NCBI GenBank assembly: GCA_017436575.1
Contig: JAFSCU010000001.1
Location: 1 to 64,000, forward strand
DNA: 64,000 nt
Direction of reading: 5' to 3'
DNA from: Oscillospiraceae bacterium
Lineage (GTDB): Bacteria > Bacillota > Clostridia > Oscillospirales > Ruminococcaceae
The notes below the pieces were generated by a model that was not told where the DNA came from, ran no database searches, and was given only the letters and a program-made list of their open reading frames with translations. The position numbers and the translations under genes were made by a program. This document shows, piece after piece, positions 34,936 to 43,024 of the stretch. Positions within the stretch are counted from its first letter, which is position 1. Every line of letters begins with the position of its first letter.

Positions 34936-35613
34936 ATGAAAAAGTTTCTTTACAGTTTTTCAATGATATGCACAATGGTGTTCTGCATACTGTTTTCAGT
35001 TTTCACAGTGGCAAACACAAACAGCTTTTACACAGAGCAATATGCCGCGGTAAATGCTGAAAAAGCCACAGGTATGTCTATGGAAGACCTGGACAAAACA
35101 ACCGCAATGTTGCTGGATTATCTGAACGACAGACGCGATGACCTGGATTTGCAGGTGGAAAAATGGGGCGAAGCGAAGCTGGTTTTCAACGAAAGGGAAA
35201 TCAGCCATATGGTTGATGTAAAAAACCTGTACGCCACCGCCGCAAAGGTGATGTATATTTCCCTTGCTCTTGCCCTTATAATTATGGCATATCTTTTCAA
35301 AAAAGACGGTAAGGCACAGTTTTTCATCTCTGCTGTAAAAGGATACAAAACTTCTCTGGCAGTGGCAATTATACTGTGCGTAATATTTGGCGTAGCTTTT
35401 ACTGTCGGTTTTAACAGTTTCTGGACACTTTTCCACGAAATAGTGTTTACCAATGATTTGTGGCTGCTGGACCCAAGAACCAGCACAATGATAAATATGT
35501 ACCCGCTGCCTTTCTGGCTGGCTATGTGTACAGATATGCTGATAAGGTTTGCAGTTATATTCATCGCTATTTTCCCTGTTCTGAACACTATGAAAAAGTA
35601 TTTCACCCGATAG
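34936..35613 (+). CDS. TIGR01906/DUF1461 family integral membrane protein
   Basis: 225 aa with about four membrane segments and a family signature near the C-terminus: FNSFWTLFHEIVFTNDLW followed by DPRTSTMINMYPLPFW. Function unknown. It starts only 9 bases after the aldo-keto reductase and lacks a good ribosome site, so translation may depend on the preceding gene. Confidence 0.85.
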   Translation: MKKFLYSFSMICTMVFCILFSVFTVANTNSFYTEQYAAVNAEKATGMSMEDLDKTTAMLLDYLNDRRDDLDLQVEKWGEAKLVFNEREISHMVDVKNLYATAAKVMYISLALALIIMAYLFKKDGKAQFFISAVKGYKTSLAVAIILCVIFGVAFTVGFNSFWTLFHEIVFTNDLWLLDPRTSTMINMYPLPFWLAMCTDMLIRFAVIFIAIFPVLNTMKKYFTR

Positions 35614-35622
35614 GAGACAAAT

Positions 35623-36228
35623 ATGGATTTTTCAGTTATCAAAGCCAATCTTGAGAAAAAAGGATATGCAGTTTCTGCCTTTGAAACAGCAGCAGAAGCC
35701 GCAGAATATATGGCAGAAAAAATAAAAAACACCACTGTAGGTATCGGTGGCAGTATGACTGTAAAACAGATGAATCTGTTTGAAATACTGTCCGTTGAAA
35801 ACGATGTAAACTGGCACTGGCAGTTAAAGGAAGGTCAGACCGCTGCCCAGGCATACAGCGGGGCCAGAAATGCATCTGTTTATATTTCATCTGTAAACGG
35901 TATTGCCGAAACAGGTGAAATCATAAATATAGACGGCACCGGTAACCGAGTGGCTGAAACTATTTACAATCACGAAAAAGTTTATCTGCTGGTGGGCAAA
36001 AACAAAATCGCACCGGATTTTGAAAAAGCTATGTGGCGCGCAAGAAATATTGCTTCACCTAAAAATGCACAGAGAATAGGTGTTGCTACACCATGTGCCG
36101 CAAAAGGCGACAAATGCTATGACTGTTCAAGTCCGGCAAGAATCTGCCGTGCATTCCTGACATTTATGGAAAAACCAAACGGCTGCAAATGCGAAATAAT
36201 TCTTATTAATGAAGAATTGGGCTATTAA
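35623..36228 (+). CDS. LUD-domain protein (LutC/YkgG-like)
   Basis: 201 aa of the LUD (DUF162) family, related to LutC of lactate utilisation but acting alone here. Visible are VGIGGSMTVKQM, the SVNGIAETGEIINIDGTGNRVAE core and a C-terminal CYDCSSPARIC. GGAGA precedes the ATG. lutA and lutB are not adjacent, so lactate oxidation is not implied. Confidence 0.88.
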   Translation: MDFSVIKANLEKKGYAVSAFETAAEAAEYMAEKIKNTTVGIGGSMTVKQMNLFEILSVENDVNWHWQLKEGQTAAQAYSGARNASVYISSVNGIAETGEIINIDGTGNRVAETIYNHEKVYLLVGKNKIAPDFEKAMWRARNIASPKNAQRIGVATPCAAKGDKCYDCSSPARICRAFLTFMEKPNGCKCEIILINEELGY

Positions 36229-36237
36229 AAGTTTAAA

Positions 36238-36267
36238 GACGGAGTGAAATTCACTCCGTCTTTTTTA
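36238..36267 (+). terminator. Terminator after the LUD-domain gene
   Basis: GACGGAGTGAA-ATTCACTCCGTC-type stem followed by TTTTTT. Confidence 0.9.
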
Positions 36268-36966
36268 TTCGCACACATTACACACAGCTTTATGCTGCTC
36301 TGACACTTTGTCAATATAATTGGCAACTGACCTTTCCTGCCGGGGTATTGCAAATATATCAAGCAAACAGTTTTCAAAATCTATATCTGTCTGATATCTT
36401 TTCCCGTCCAGCACAATGATATTCCCATCATAACCGACCATTATTTCTCCGTCCGTATGTTCAAGATATATAAAGCGAAGATTGTTCAACGGAAAAGCCT
36501 TATCCGTCTCTGTCTTTCTGCTTATATTTATTAATTGCACTATCTGTTCGATATGCATTTGCATTTCACTTTGTATAAGCAGAGGGTTGCCAATCAATCT
36601 TTCACCACAGTCAAACGTTATTTCATAGCCGGGGATAGTCTGTGTTCTGTGTCCAGTTATTTTTTCATCAAGCCCTATGGGGTTATCTGTGGAAGATAGC
36701 AGTACCTTTGCAACTTTATCTTTTTCATAGACTACAAATATTCTGATTTCTTTTTCCGGCTCCAGCCAGCAATCATAGTTTTCATAAACCAATACCGGCT
36801 CTCCCCAACTTTTTATCAAGGTGCTTCTTCTCTCGCTCTCCAGTAATTTTCTGTTTTGCTCTGCTGTATTGGTAACTACTGTTTCTATCTGCGGAAAATC
36901 TGTATTGGATGAGCAGGCAGTAAAACACATAACAATCAGTAAAATAGATAAACCTGTCTTTTTCAT
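36265..36966 (-). CDS. Lipoprotein of unknown function
   Basis: 233 aa. The signal peptide MKKTGLSILLIVMC ends in the lipobox FTAC, so it is probably anchored outside the membrane. No domain recognised. A CNVC pair lies at the extreme C-terminus. The ATG overlaps the stop of the duplicated XRE membrane protein by four bases (ATGA), so they are translationally coupled and may work together. Confidence 0.75.
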   Translation of the reverse strand: MKKTGLSILLIVMCFTACSSNTDFPQIETVVTNTAEQNRKLLESERRSTLIKSWGEPVLVYENYDCWLEPEKEIRIFVVYEKDKVAKVLLSSTDNPIGLDEKITGHRTQTIPGYEITFDCGERLIGNPLLIQSEMQMHIEQIVQLINISRKTETDKAFPLNNLRFIYLEHTDGEIMVGYDGNIIVLDGKRYQTDIDFENCLLDIFAIPRQERSVANYIDKVSEQHKAVCNVCE

Positions 36967-38453
36967 TCGTTTTCACCTCTTGCAAACATATCGTTATATG
37001 GTCTGGACAGTTCTGTAACCATTCCCATAACAGAATACAACCATTTCATATCTGTGGCTATATAAATCAGAGCACCTGTTACCGGATATGGCAATGGTAT
37101 AAGCCAGTCAAATGCAGGATAATTCATCCACAATACAGGATGAGATATTTGTATTGCCCTTTTTATATCTGTTTTCAACATAATCGGCAGATACGAATAT
37201 GCGGTAAGAAACAGGAAAGCCATCGACAAAACAAATAATAATCTGTAGTATTTAACCCCTTTTATTTTATTCATCCTGCCTGTAAGTTTGAGAAACTGAA
37301 TTGCAAGTACAGGCACTGTATACCACAGCAATGGGTAGGTAACAACCTTTTTCAGATTTTTCAGAATATTGAAAGAATATGATATCCAGGATGGGCGGTA
37401 CATCAAATCAGTAACAAAGAACCACATCAGTTCATAAGTAACAGAAACAGCTATGGCAATAATCATAAGCATAACTGTAAGTATCAATGACAGCTTTGTT
37501 TTCCTGTCTGCCCTGTTTTCCCTGTACAGCAAAGTATTCAGATTAATCCCCGCAGTTTCGCAAATCTGCATAAGTTTTGAAACATCAGGCATCGATTTGC
37601 CATTTTCCCAATTGGAAAGTGTCTGTCGGGTTACAAACAGCTTTTCAGCCATCTGCTGTTGGGAAAGGCCGCTGTCAATACGCAGTTTCCTGATATTTTG
37701 GGCAATGATGTTGTTTCTGCCGGGACTGTGGGCAGGTATAATTGTTTTGTCATTGGCAAATGGTCGGAAAACTTCGCAAATCAAAGCCATCCGGGAAAAA
37801 ACAGCCGGATTTCCCATAAAGAACACGGTAGAGTTTCCCATAATTACACGGATATTGACAGGTATATAACTTACAAAAGAATTAACGTTGTAAACAGGTG
37901 AAAGCCCCCATATCCACCAATAAGCGATTCCACAATAAACAAGAAGCAAAATCAAAATAATTTTCACCAAAGGATAAATTCTGTTTTCTGCCCTGTCCCT
38001 GATAAGCCCTTTGTGTTTCAATATTGAAAAAGTGATAAATACAGGCAATATGTATACCCAAGGGCGTATAAAAGGCGCATATATTCTGCCTGGGAGAATA
38101 TACCGCAAATCAATAGTGGATTGAATATGAAGATTCACATCATTTGCCAGTCTGTATTCCTGATAGGCAATGGTGAATATCCCAAACAAAAGACAAAATA
38201 CAAACCATACAAAGTATTTTTTAATCTGCCTTTCAAGGTCTGTGTTATCCGCCTTTTTTCCATACAGCAGATAATTTATGTCTATATCCAATTTTTCTGA
38301 AATGTAATTTAATTTATCAATATTTGGCAAACTGCGGCCAGACTCCCAGTTTGATACTGTCTGATGTGTGACACCGAGACGGTCTGCCAGCTGTTGCTGT
38401 GTAAGATTGTTCTGTTTTCTGTATGCTTTTATATTCTGCGAAATACTGTTCAC
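36963..38453 (-). CDS. Internally duplicated XRE/membrane regulator
   Basis: 496 aa in two homologous halves. Residues 1-66 and 247-312 are both XRE DNA-binding domains (LTQQQLADRLGVTHQTVSNWESG; LSQQQMAEKLFVTRQTLSNWENG), each ending LLY. Each is followed by several membrane segments. Each half closes with a related motif (EVFRPFAND near 227-234; ELSRPYNDM near the end). The start codon is GTG after a strong GGGGGTG. One polypeptide would place two DNA-binding heads on one membrane anchor. Co-translated lipoprotein downstream. Confidence 0.85.
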   Translation of the reverse strand: MNSISQNIKAYRKQNNLTQQQLADRLGVTHQTVSNWESGRSLPNIDKLNYISEKLDIDINYLLYGKKADNTDLERQIKKYFVWFVFCLLFGIFTIAYQEYRLANDVNLHIQSTIDLRYILPGRIYAPFIRPWVYILPVFITFSILKHKGLIRDRAENRIYPLVKIILILLLVYCGIAYWWIWGLSPVYNVNSFVSYIPVNIRVIMGNSTVFFMGNPAVFSRMALICEVFRPFANDKTIIPAHSPGRNNIIAQNIRKLRIDSGLSQQQMAEKLFVTRQTLSNWENGKSMPDVSKLMQICETAGINLNTLLYRENRADRKTKLSLILTVMLMIIAIAVSVTYELMWFFVTDLMYRPSWISYSFNILKNLKKVVTYPLLWYTVPVLAIQFLKLTGRMNKIKGVKYYRLLFVLSMAFLFLTAYSYLPIMLKTDIKRAIQISHPVLWMNYPAFDWLIPLPYPVTGALIYIATDMKWLYSVMGMVTELSRPYNDMFARGENE

Positions 38454-38533
38454 GGCGCCACCCCCTTATCTATATGATATCAAAAACAGGCAAAAAGTCA
38501 CGCAAAAAGCTGTTGCAAAGCCATATACAGCGA

Positions 38534-38566
38534 AAAAAGAGAAGCTTTTACAGCTTCTCTTTTCTT
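38534..38566 (-). terminator. Terminator of apbE
   Basis: AGAGAAGC and GCTTCTCT stem around TTTTACA, T-rich on both sides. Confidence 0.8.
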
Positions 38567-39652
38567 TTATTTTGTCTGGTTTGTAATACCCCGGCTGGCA
38601 AGATATTTGTCTGTACCGCTGGATTTGTATGTGGTGCCGTCCATTTCTATCAGCACACATTCAGCATTTGGTACTGTTTCAATAAATGCCATTGCTTCAT
38701 CCGGGTTCATAAGGAAAAGAGTTGTAGACAGTGCATCTGCCACACCGCTGTCTTCACACAGAATAGCCACGCCCCGCCACACTTCTTCAGGGAAAAGTGT
38801 TTTCGGGTCTACAAGATGATGATAACGCTGACCGTCAATAATCATAAAACGCTGATAACCACCGGAACAAACCAGCGACATATCAGTATTGAAATAAGCC
38901 ATATCTGCGTTACCGCCTATCATCTTCCAGTTTTCATCTACCATAGGATTTTCAATGCCTATGCCCCAGCGGACCCTGTCGTCCTTTGGCTGACCATGGC
39001 ATTTTACATTGCCCCCGGCAGAAATACAGAAATTGTCATACTTTTCGGCCAGTTTGTCACATATCATTTCTGTTGCAAAACCTTTTGCCACAGCACCTAC
39101 GTCAAGGCGCAGCAATGGGTCAGTGATAAAAACAGTGTTGTTTTCATCATCTATTTCCACACAGTTTATATCAATATGCTGTGCCTTTTCCTGTAACAGT
39201 GAAAGTTCCGGCAGTTGTACATCACCGCCGTAAAAATCGTACTCTTCGCGTTTGTCGTGCCATACTTTCAGCACGCTGCCCATGGCAATATTCAGCCTGC
39301 CACCAGATTTTGCGTGCCATTCTTTTGAAAACAACAGCAAATCAATAATATCCTGGTCTACCTGTACAGGTGCAACACCTGCATTGTCGTTGATGGTTTT
39401 GATGTTGTTTATACCGGGATAAGTGTGATAAATATCATACAGCTTATTAAGGCGGTCCATTTCACCATCAAGATAATCTACCATTTCATCAAAATCCTCT
39501 TGGGAAGGCTGATAGGAAATAATGGTGATAACAGTGTTGAAATACTGCTGTGTCAGCAGCATGTCGGAAAATTTTTCATATTTAGGGCCACAGCCTGTCA
39601 GCATACATACAGACATTATGCAGGCCATGGCAAAACTGACAATCTTTTTCAT
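38567..39652 (-). CDS. apbE: FAD:protein FMN transferase, lipoprotein
   Basis: Transfers FMN from FAD to Thr/Ser of extracytoplasmic redox proteins (RnfG, RnfD, NqrB/C, FMN_bind proteins). 361 aa, with a signal peptide ending in lipobox MLTGC (Cys21). ApbE landmarks are LRLDVGAVAKGFATE, ISAGGNVKCHGQ, HHLVDPKT and ADALSTTLFLM with the metal-ligand-type Asp and Thr. The start is the Met after AAAGGA; the longer frame is not supported. No FMN-binding substrate gene is adjacent. The nearest candidate is the rnfD-like protein about 6 kb away, whose site is degenerate. Confidence 0.93.
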   Translation of the reverse strand: MKKIVSFAMACIMSVCMLTGCGPKYEKFSDMLLTQQYFNTVITIISYQPSQEDFDEMVDYLDGEMDRLNKLYDIYHTYPGINNIKTINDNAGVAPVQVDQDIIDLLLFSKEWHAKSGGRLNIAMGSVLKVWHDKREEYDFYGGDVQLPELSLLQEKAQHIDINCVEIDDENNTVFITDPLLRLDVGAVAKGFATEMICDKLAEKYDNFCISAGGNVKCHGQPKDDRVRWGIGIENPMVDENWKMIGGNADMAYFNTDMSLVCSGGYQRFMIIDGQRYHHLVDPKTLFPEEVWRGVAILCEDSGVADALSTTLFLMNPDEAMAFIETVPNAECVLIEMDGTTYKSSGTDKYLASRGITNQTK

Positions 39653-39779
39653 CTGAAATTCCTTTATCATATATTTTGACAGATATATTCTATCACAAAC
39701 TGACTGATATATAAACAATTATTTTATTGCAAATTAGCGTTATGCACAGAAAAACAACTGTTTTTAGTTAAAATACACA

Positions 39780-39808
39780 TTGATATTTATTTGTCAGTGG
39801 GTTATAAT
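39780..39808 (+). promoter_or_regulatory. Promoter of the M20 amidohydrolase gene
   Basis: TTGATA and TATAAT with a 17-base spacer; a short GCCGG/CCGGC hairpin lies in the 5' leader at about 39826-39840. Confidence 0.75.
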
Positions 39809-39856
39809 GATTTTATGCAAATAACGCCGGTACAGCCGGCATAAAGGAGTAATATT

Positions 39857-41158
39857 ATGGATAGAGAATTATTGAAGAAGAAAGTCTGTGACGCTATTGA
39901 CGCCAACAGAGACAAAATCTATGAAATCGGCCGCGGTATCTACTCACATCCTGAACTGGGCTACAAAGAAAACTATGCCAATGCACAGGTAAAAAAAGTT
40001 TTTGAAGAACTGGGTCTGAAATATGAAGACGGCCTGGGTATCACAGGTGTAAAAGCAAAACTGTTTGAAAACGCAGAAGGTCCAAACATTGCCATTATGG
40101 GCGAACTGGACGCTGTAGTATGTCCTGACCATCCACATGCTGATCCTGTTACAGGTGCTGCACACTGCTGTGGTCACTTTGCACAGACAACTGTTATGCT
40201 GGCTGCTGCTATGGGCTTTAATGCTATCAAAGACGAAATCAAAGGCGGTAACGTAACATTCCTGGCTGTTCCTGCTGAAGAATGTGTTGAAGTTGAATGG
40301 CGTAAAGATATGATTAACGAAGGCAACATCAAATATCTGGGCGGCAAACAGGAACTTATCCATCTGGGTGTTTACGATGATATCGACATGGCTATGATGG
40401 TTCACGGCACAGGTGCTGATGACTATATCAACTGTTCTGCAAAGAACGTTGGTTTCGTTGCAAAAACAGTTAAATTCATCGGTAAAGAAGCACACGCCGG
40501 CGGTGCACCATGGGATGGTATCAACGCACTGAATGCTGCTTCACTGGCTCTTATGGCTATCAACTCAATCCGTGAAACACTGAAAGACCAGGATTGCATC
40601 AGAATCCACCCAATTATCACAAAGGGCGGCACACTGGTAAACATCGTTCCTAACGATGTAAGAATGGAAATGTATGTTCGCGGTGCTACAATCGAAGCAA
40701 TCAAAGATGCAAACGCAAAAGTAAACAGAGCTATCAGAGGCTGTGCTTATGCTATCGGCTGTGAAGTTGAAATCACAGACCTGCCTGGTTACCTGCCAGT
40801 TGCTGATGATTTGAACCTGGCTGAAGTATTTGCAGACAACGCAAAAGCTCTTTACCCAGACAAGAAAGTTGTTCACGAAGACGGTATCGGCGGTGGTTCT
40901 TCCGACGTTGGCGACGTACAGGCAATTATGCCATGTGTACAGGGTGGTATCGGCGGTTTCAGAAACGCATTCCACTCCAAAAACTTTGAACTGGCTGATG
41001 AAGACCTGGCATTTATCGCCCCTGCAAAAGTTATGGCCTGCACAATTATCGACCTGCTGGCTGACGACGCTGCAAAAGCAAAAGAAATCATCGACAAATT
41101 TGAAAGCCCATACAATTCCAAAAACTACGATACAATCTGGGAAGAAATCATGGGTTAA
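39857..41158 (+). CDS. M20 family amidohydrolase/peptidase (AbgB-like)
   Basis: 433 aa. Metal-site motifs of M20 family aminoacylases/AbgB: SHPELGYKE, MGELDAV, HCCGHFAQTT, VPAEECVE and AHAGGAPWDG, with a typical dimerisation insert. AbgB-like enzymes cleave p-aminobenzoyl-glutamate or other N-acyl amino acids. The substrate here is not determined. Strong AAAGGAG site and its own promoter. Monocistronic. Confidence 0.88.
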   Translation: MDRELLKKKVCDAIDANRDKIYEIGRGIYSHPELGYKENYANAQVKKVFEELGLKYEDGLGITGVKAKLFENAEGPNIAIMGELDAVVCPDHPHADPVTGAAHCCGHFAQTTVMLAAAMGFNAIKDEIKGGNVTFLAVPAEECVEVEWRKDMINEGNIKYLGGKQELIHLGVYDDIDMAMMVHGTGADDYINCSAKNVGFVAKTVKFIGKEAHAGGAPWDGINALNAASLALMAINSIRETLKDQDCIRIHPIITKGGTLVNIVPNDVRMEMYVRGATIEAIKDANAKVNRAIRGCAYAIGCEVEITDLPGYLPVADDLNLAEVFADNAKALYPDKKVVHEDGIGGGSSDVGDVQAIMPCVQGGIGGFRNAFHSKNFELADEDLAFIAPAKVMACTIIDLLADDAAKAKEIIDKFESPYNSKNYDTIWEEIMG

Positions 41159-41172
41159 TCACTCAAAACACA

Positions 41173-41199
41173 AAGAGGCGGCAAAACCCGCCTCTTTTC
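41173..41199 (+). terminator. Terminator after the M20 gene
   Basis: AAGAGGCGG-CAAAA-CCGCCTCTT stem followed by TT. Confidence 0.85.
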
Positions 41200-41227
41200 A
41201 ATATAGCAAACAATCTCAGGTGAAAAT

Positions 41228-42970
41228 ATGAAAAGAATTATTAGTTTTATACTTGCACTGGCAATGGCTGTATCTTTGGCAGCCTGTGGCGGTTCCGGCG
41301 GTGGAAATGTCGCTGGCAATGATGATACACAAGCCACTCCACAGCCTACGCCGACACCAAAGGTGCTGTCAGACACGCTGGCAATCAGCAAATATGATGA
41401 AGAAAATATTACAAATGATTATACCGGGCTGGAATTTACACTGACTGGCGGCTGGTCAATGATTGACCGCGAAACAATGTGCACATTATATATGCCCGGT
41501 GTCACAGCACAGCAGCTGGAAGAAATGAACGCTGACCAGTTAAATGGGCTGATTGAAGTATTCGATTATGTGACAATGGACACAAATGGCCATATAATTA
41601 TGGTTGCCATTGCAAACTATGCCGCAGCAAATCTTTCTGCAGAAGAGTATCTTAACACCTTCAAAAAGAATAATTTTCCTGTTGAAGCAAATCTGACCGA
41701 TGAAAAAACCGTGACTTTAAGCGGTGTGGAATACAAAAACTTTACTGCATATTATGACAATCTTGTAAATGACGTATGCTATCTTGACCGCGGTGACGGT
41801 CATCTGGTTATGGTTATTTCCCGCCTGAAAGGAAATGTTTCTCCATACTATGCCCATGCATTTTTCAATGGAGGCCCTCTTACAGACACAGACATCGACA
41901 ATGTGCCCGGACTGTTTGAGTATGATGCTGATAAAGTAAGAATAATAAACACTGATGCCGCAATAGAAATAGATCTTCCTGACGGCTGGGCAGCTGCAAA
42001 CAGACAGTTCATTGCAGAAGAATATTACAAAACTGATGAAAACACATTGAACAGTATGACTGCCGGTGATTTTGCCAGACTGTCGGAAATCAATGATATT
42101 TTTATGATGAACGCTGACAACAGCAACACCGTGATTATAAGCTATATAAACAGAAAATCCGATTATGCCTATGGAATGTCTGCATTGGAAATGGCAAAGC
42201 ATATGTATTATCAATGCAATGTAAACGAAATGTTTGCAGCAGTTACTGAAGAAATCAGTTTTTCAGGGCAGAATTATGCAGCTGCCGATATGTACAGCTT
42301 TGACAGTGACTCCACTCTGGTTTATTTCTTCAGAGAACTGAACGAAGACTATATGGTAAGTATCACCTTCTATGCCAAAGGTGACCAGTTTGTCCACGAC
42401 CTGCGGGAAATTTTCAGTCAGGACAACGATACCGATATGCTGATAAAACGCAGCCAGCTGGTAGAAGGCAAATATCAGTACTATAACCCATACACAGATA
42501 TCAGGTTTAACTTTCTGAAAGACTGGGTAAATGTTGATGAAAAAATGATAAGCTGGCTGTATGGCGGCAAATTGACAGAAGCAGATATAGACGGCTGGAC
42601 TGATGCACAGTATATGCAGGCTCAAGCAATAGCTGACTTTGGCATTGCCAGCTCTGATGGGCAACAGTATATGTATGTGTACTATATAAACTTAAACGAA
42701 CTGTATGATGACCACAAGGCTGATATGTGGGAATACTATGAAGATGAAATCAAATCCTTGGATGACAATGGCTTTATAGCAACAGAAAGAGACACTGTAT
42801 ATGTTCTTAAAGATATGGACACAATAGTATACGAAGGAACCAGCTCTGATGGACAGCGTGCAGTACAGTTTGCAGTTGCCGGAATAAGCGACGATTATGT
42901 TATGGTTACGCTTGCCAGCAGACCTGCTGATGAAAGTCTGCCTAATATTTTTGGTATGCTGGTACATTAA
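41228..42970 (+). CDS. Lipoprotein with three related tandem domains
   Basis: 580 aa. Signal peptide MKRIISFILALAMAVSL with lipobox LAAC, then a Gln/Pro/Thr linker. Three domains of about 165 residues begin with related motifs: NDYTGLEFTLTGGWSMID (near 63), NTDAAIEIDLPDGWAAAN (near 240) and NPYTDIRFNFLKDWVNVD (near 420). Each is then followed by a Met/Asn-rich strand region. I do not recognise the family; it resembles the general style of small extracytoplasmic beta-rich domains. Presumably cell-surface. Monocistronic. Confidence 0.75.
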   Translation: MKRIISFILALAMAVSLAACGGSGGGNVAGNDDTQATPQPTPTPKVLSDTLAISKYDEENITNDYTGLEFTLTGGWSMIDRETMCTLYMPGVTAQQLEEMNADQLNGLIEVFDYVTMDTNGHIIMVAIANYAAANLSAEEYLNTFKKNNFPVEANLTDEKTVTLSGVEYKNFTAYYDNLVNDVCYLDRGDGHLVMVISRLKGNVSPYYAHAFFNGGPLTDTDIDNVPGLFEYDADKVRIINTDAAIEIDLPDGWAAANRQFIAEEYYKTDENTLNSMTAGDFARLSEINDIFMMNADNSNTVIISYINRKSDYAYGMSALEMAKHMYYQCNVNEMFAAVTEEISFSGQNYAAADMYSFDSDSTLVYFFRELNEDYMVSITFYAKGDQFVHDLREIFSQDNDTDMLIKRSQLVEGKYQYYNPYTDIRFNFLKDWVNVDEKMISWLYGGKLTEADIDGWTDAQYMQAQAIADFGIASSDGQQYMYVYYINLNELYDDHKADMWEYYEDEIKSLDDNGFIATERDTVYVLKDMDTIVYEGTSSDGQRAVQFAVAGISDDYVMVTLASRPADESLPNIFGMLVH

Positions 42971-42985
42971 AATTCAAACCACATA

Positions 42986-43015
42986 AAAAAGACCGCTGAA
43001 ATTCAGCGGTCTTTA
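42986..43015. terminator. Bidirectional terminator between the lipoprotein gene and ileS
   Basis: AAAGACCGCTGAA and TTCAGCGGTCTTT form a long stem. Confidence 0.9.
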
Positions 43016-43024
43016 ATAGTTTTA

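Noticed and set aside
36238..36267. Separate small gene between the LUD-domain gene and the lipoprotein gene
   Set aside because: The segment is fully explained by a terminator hairpin.
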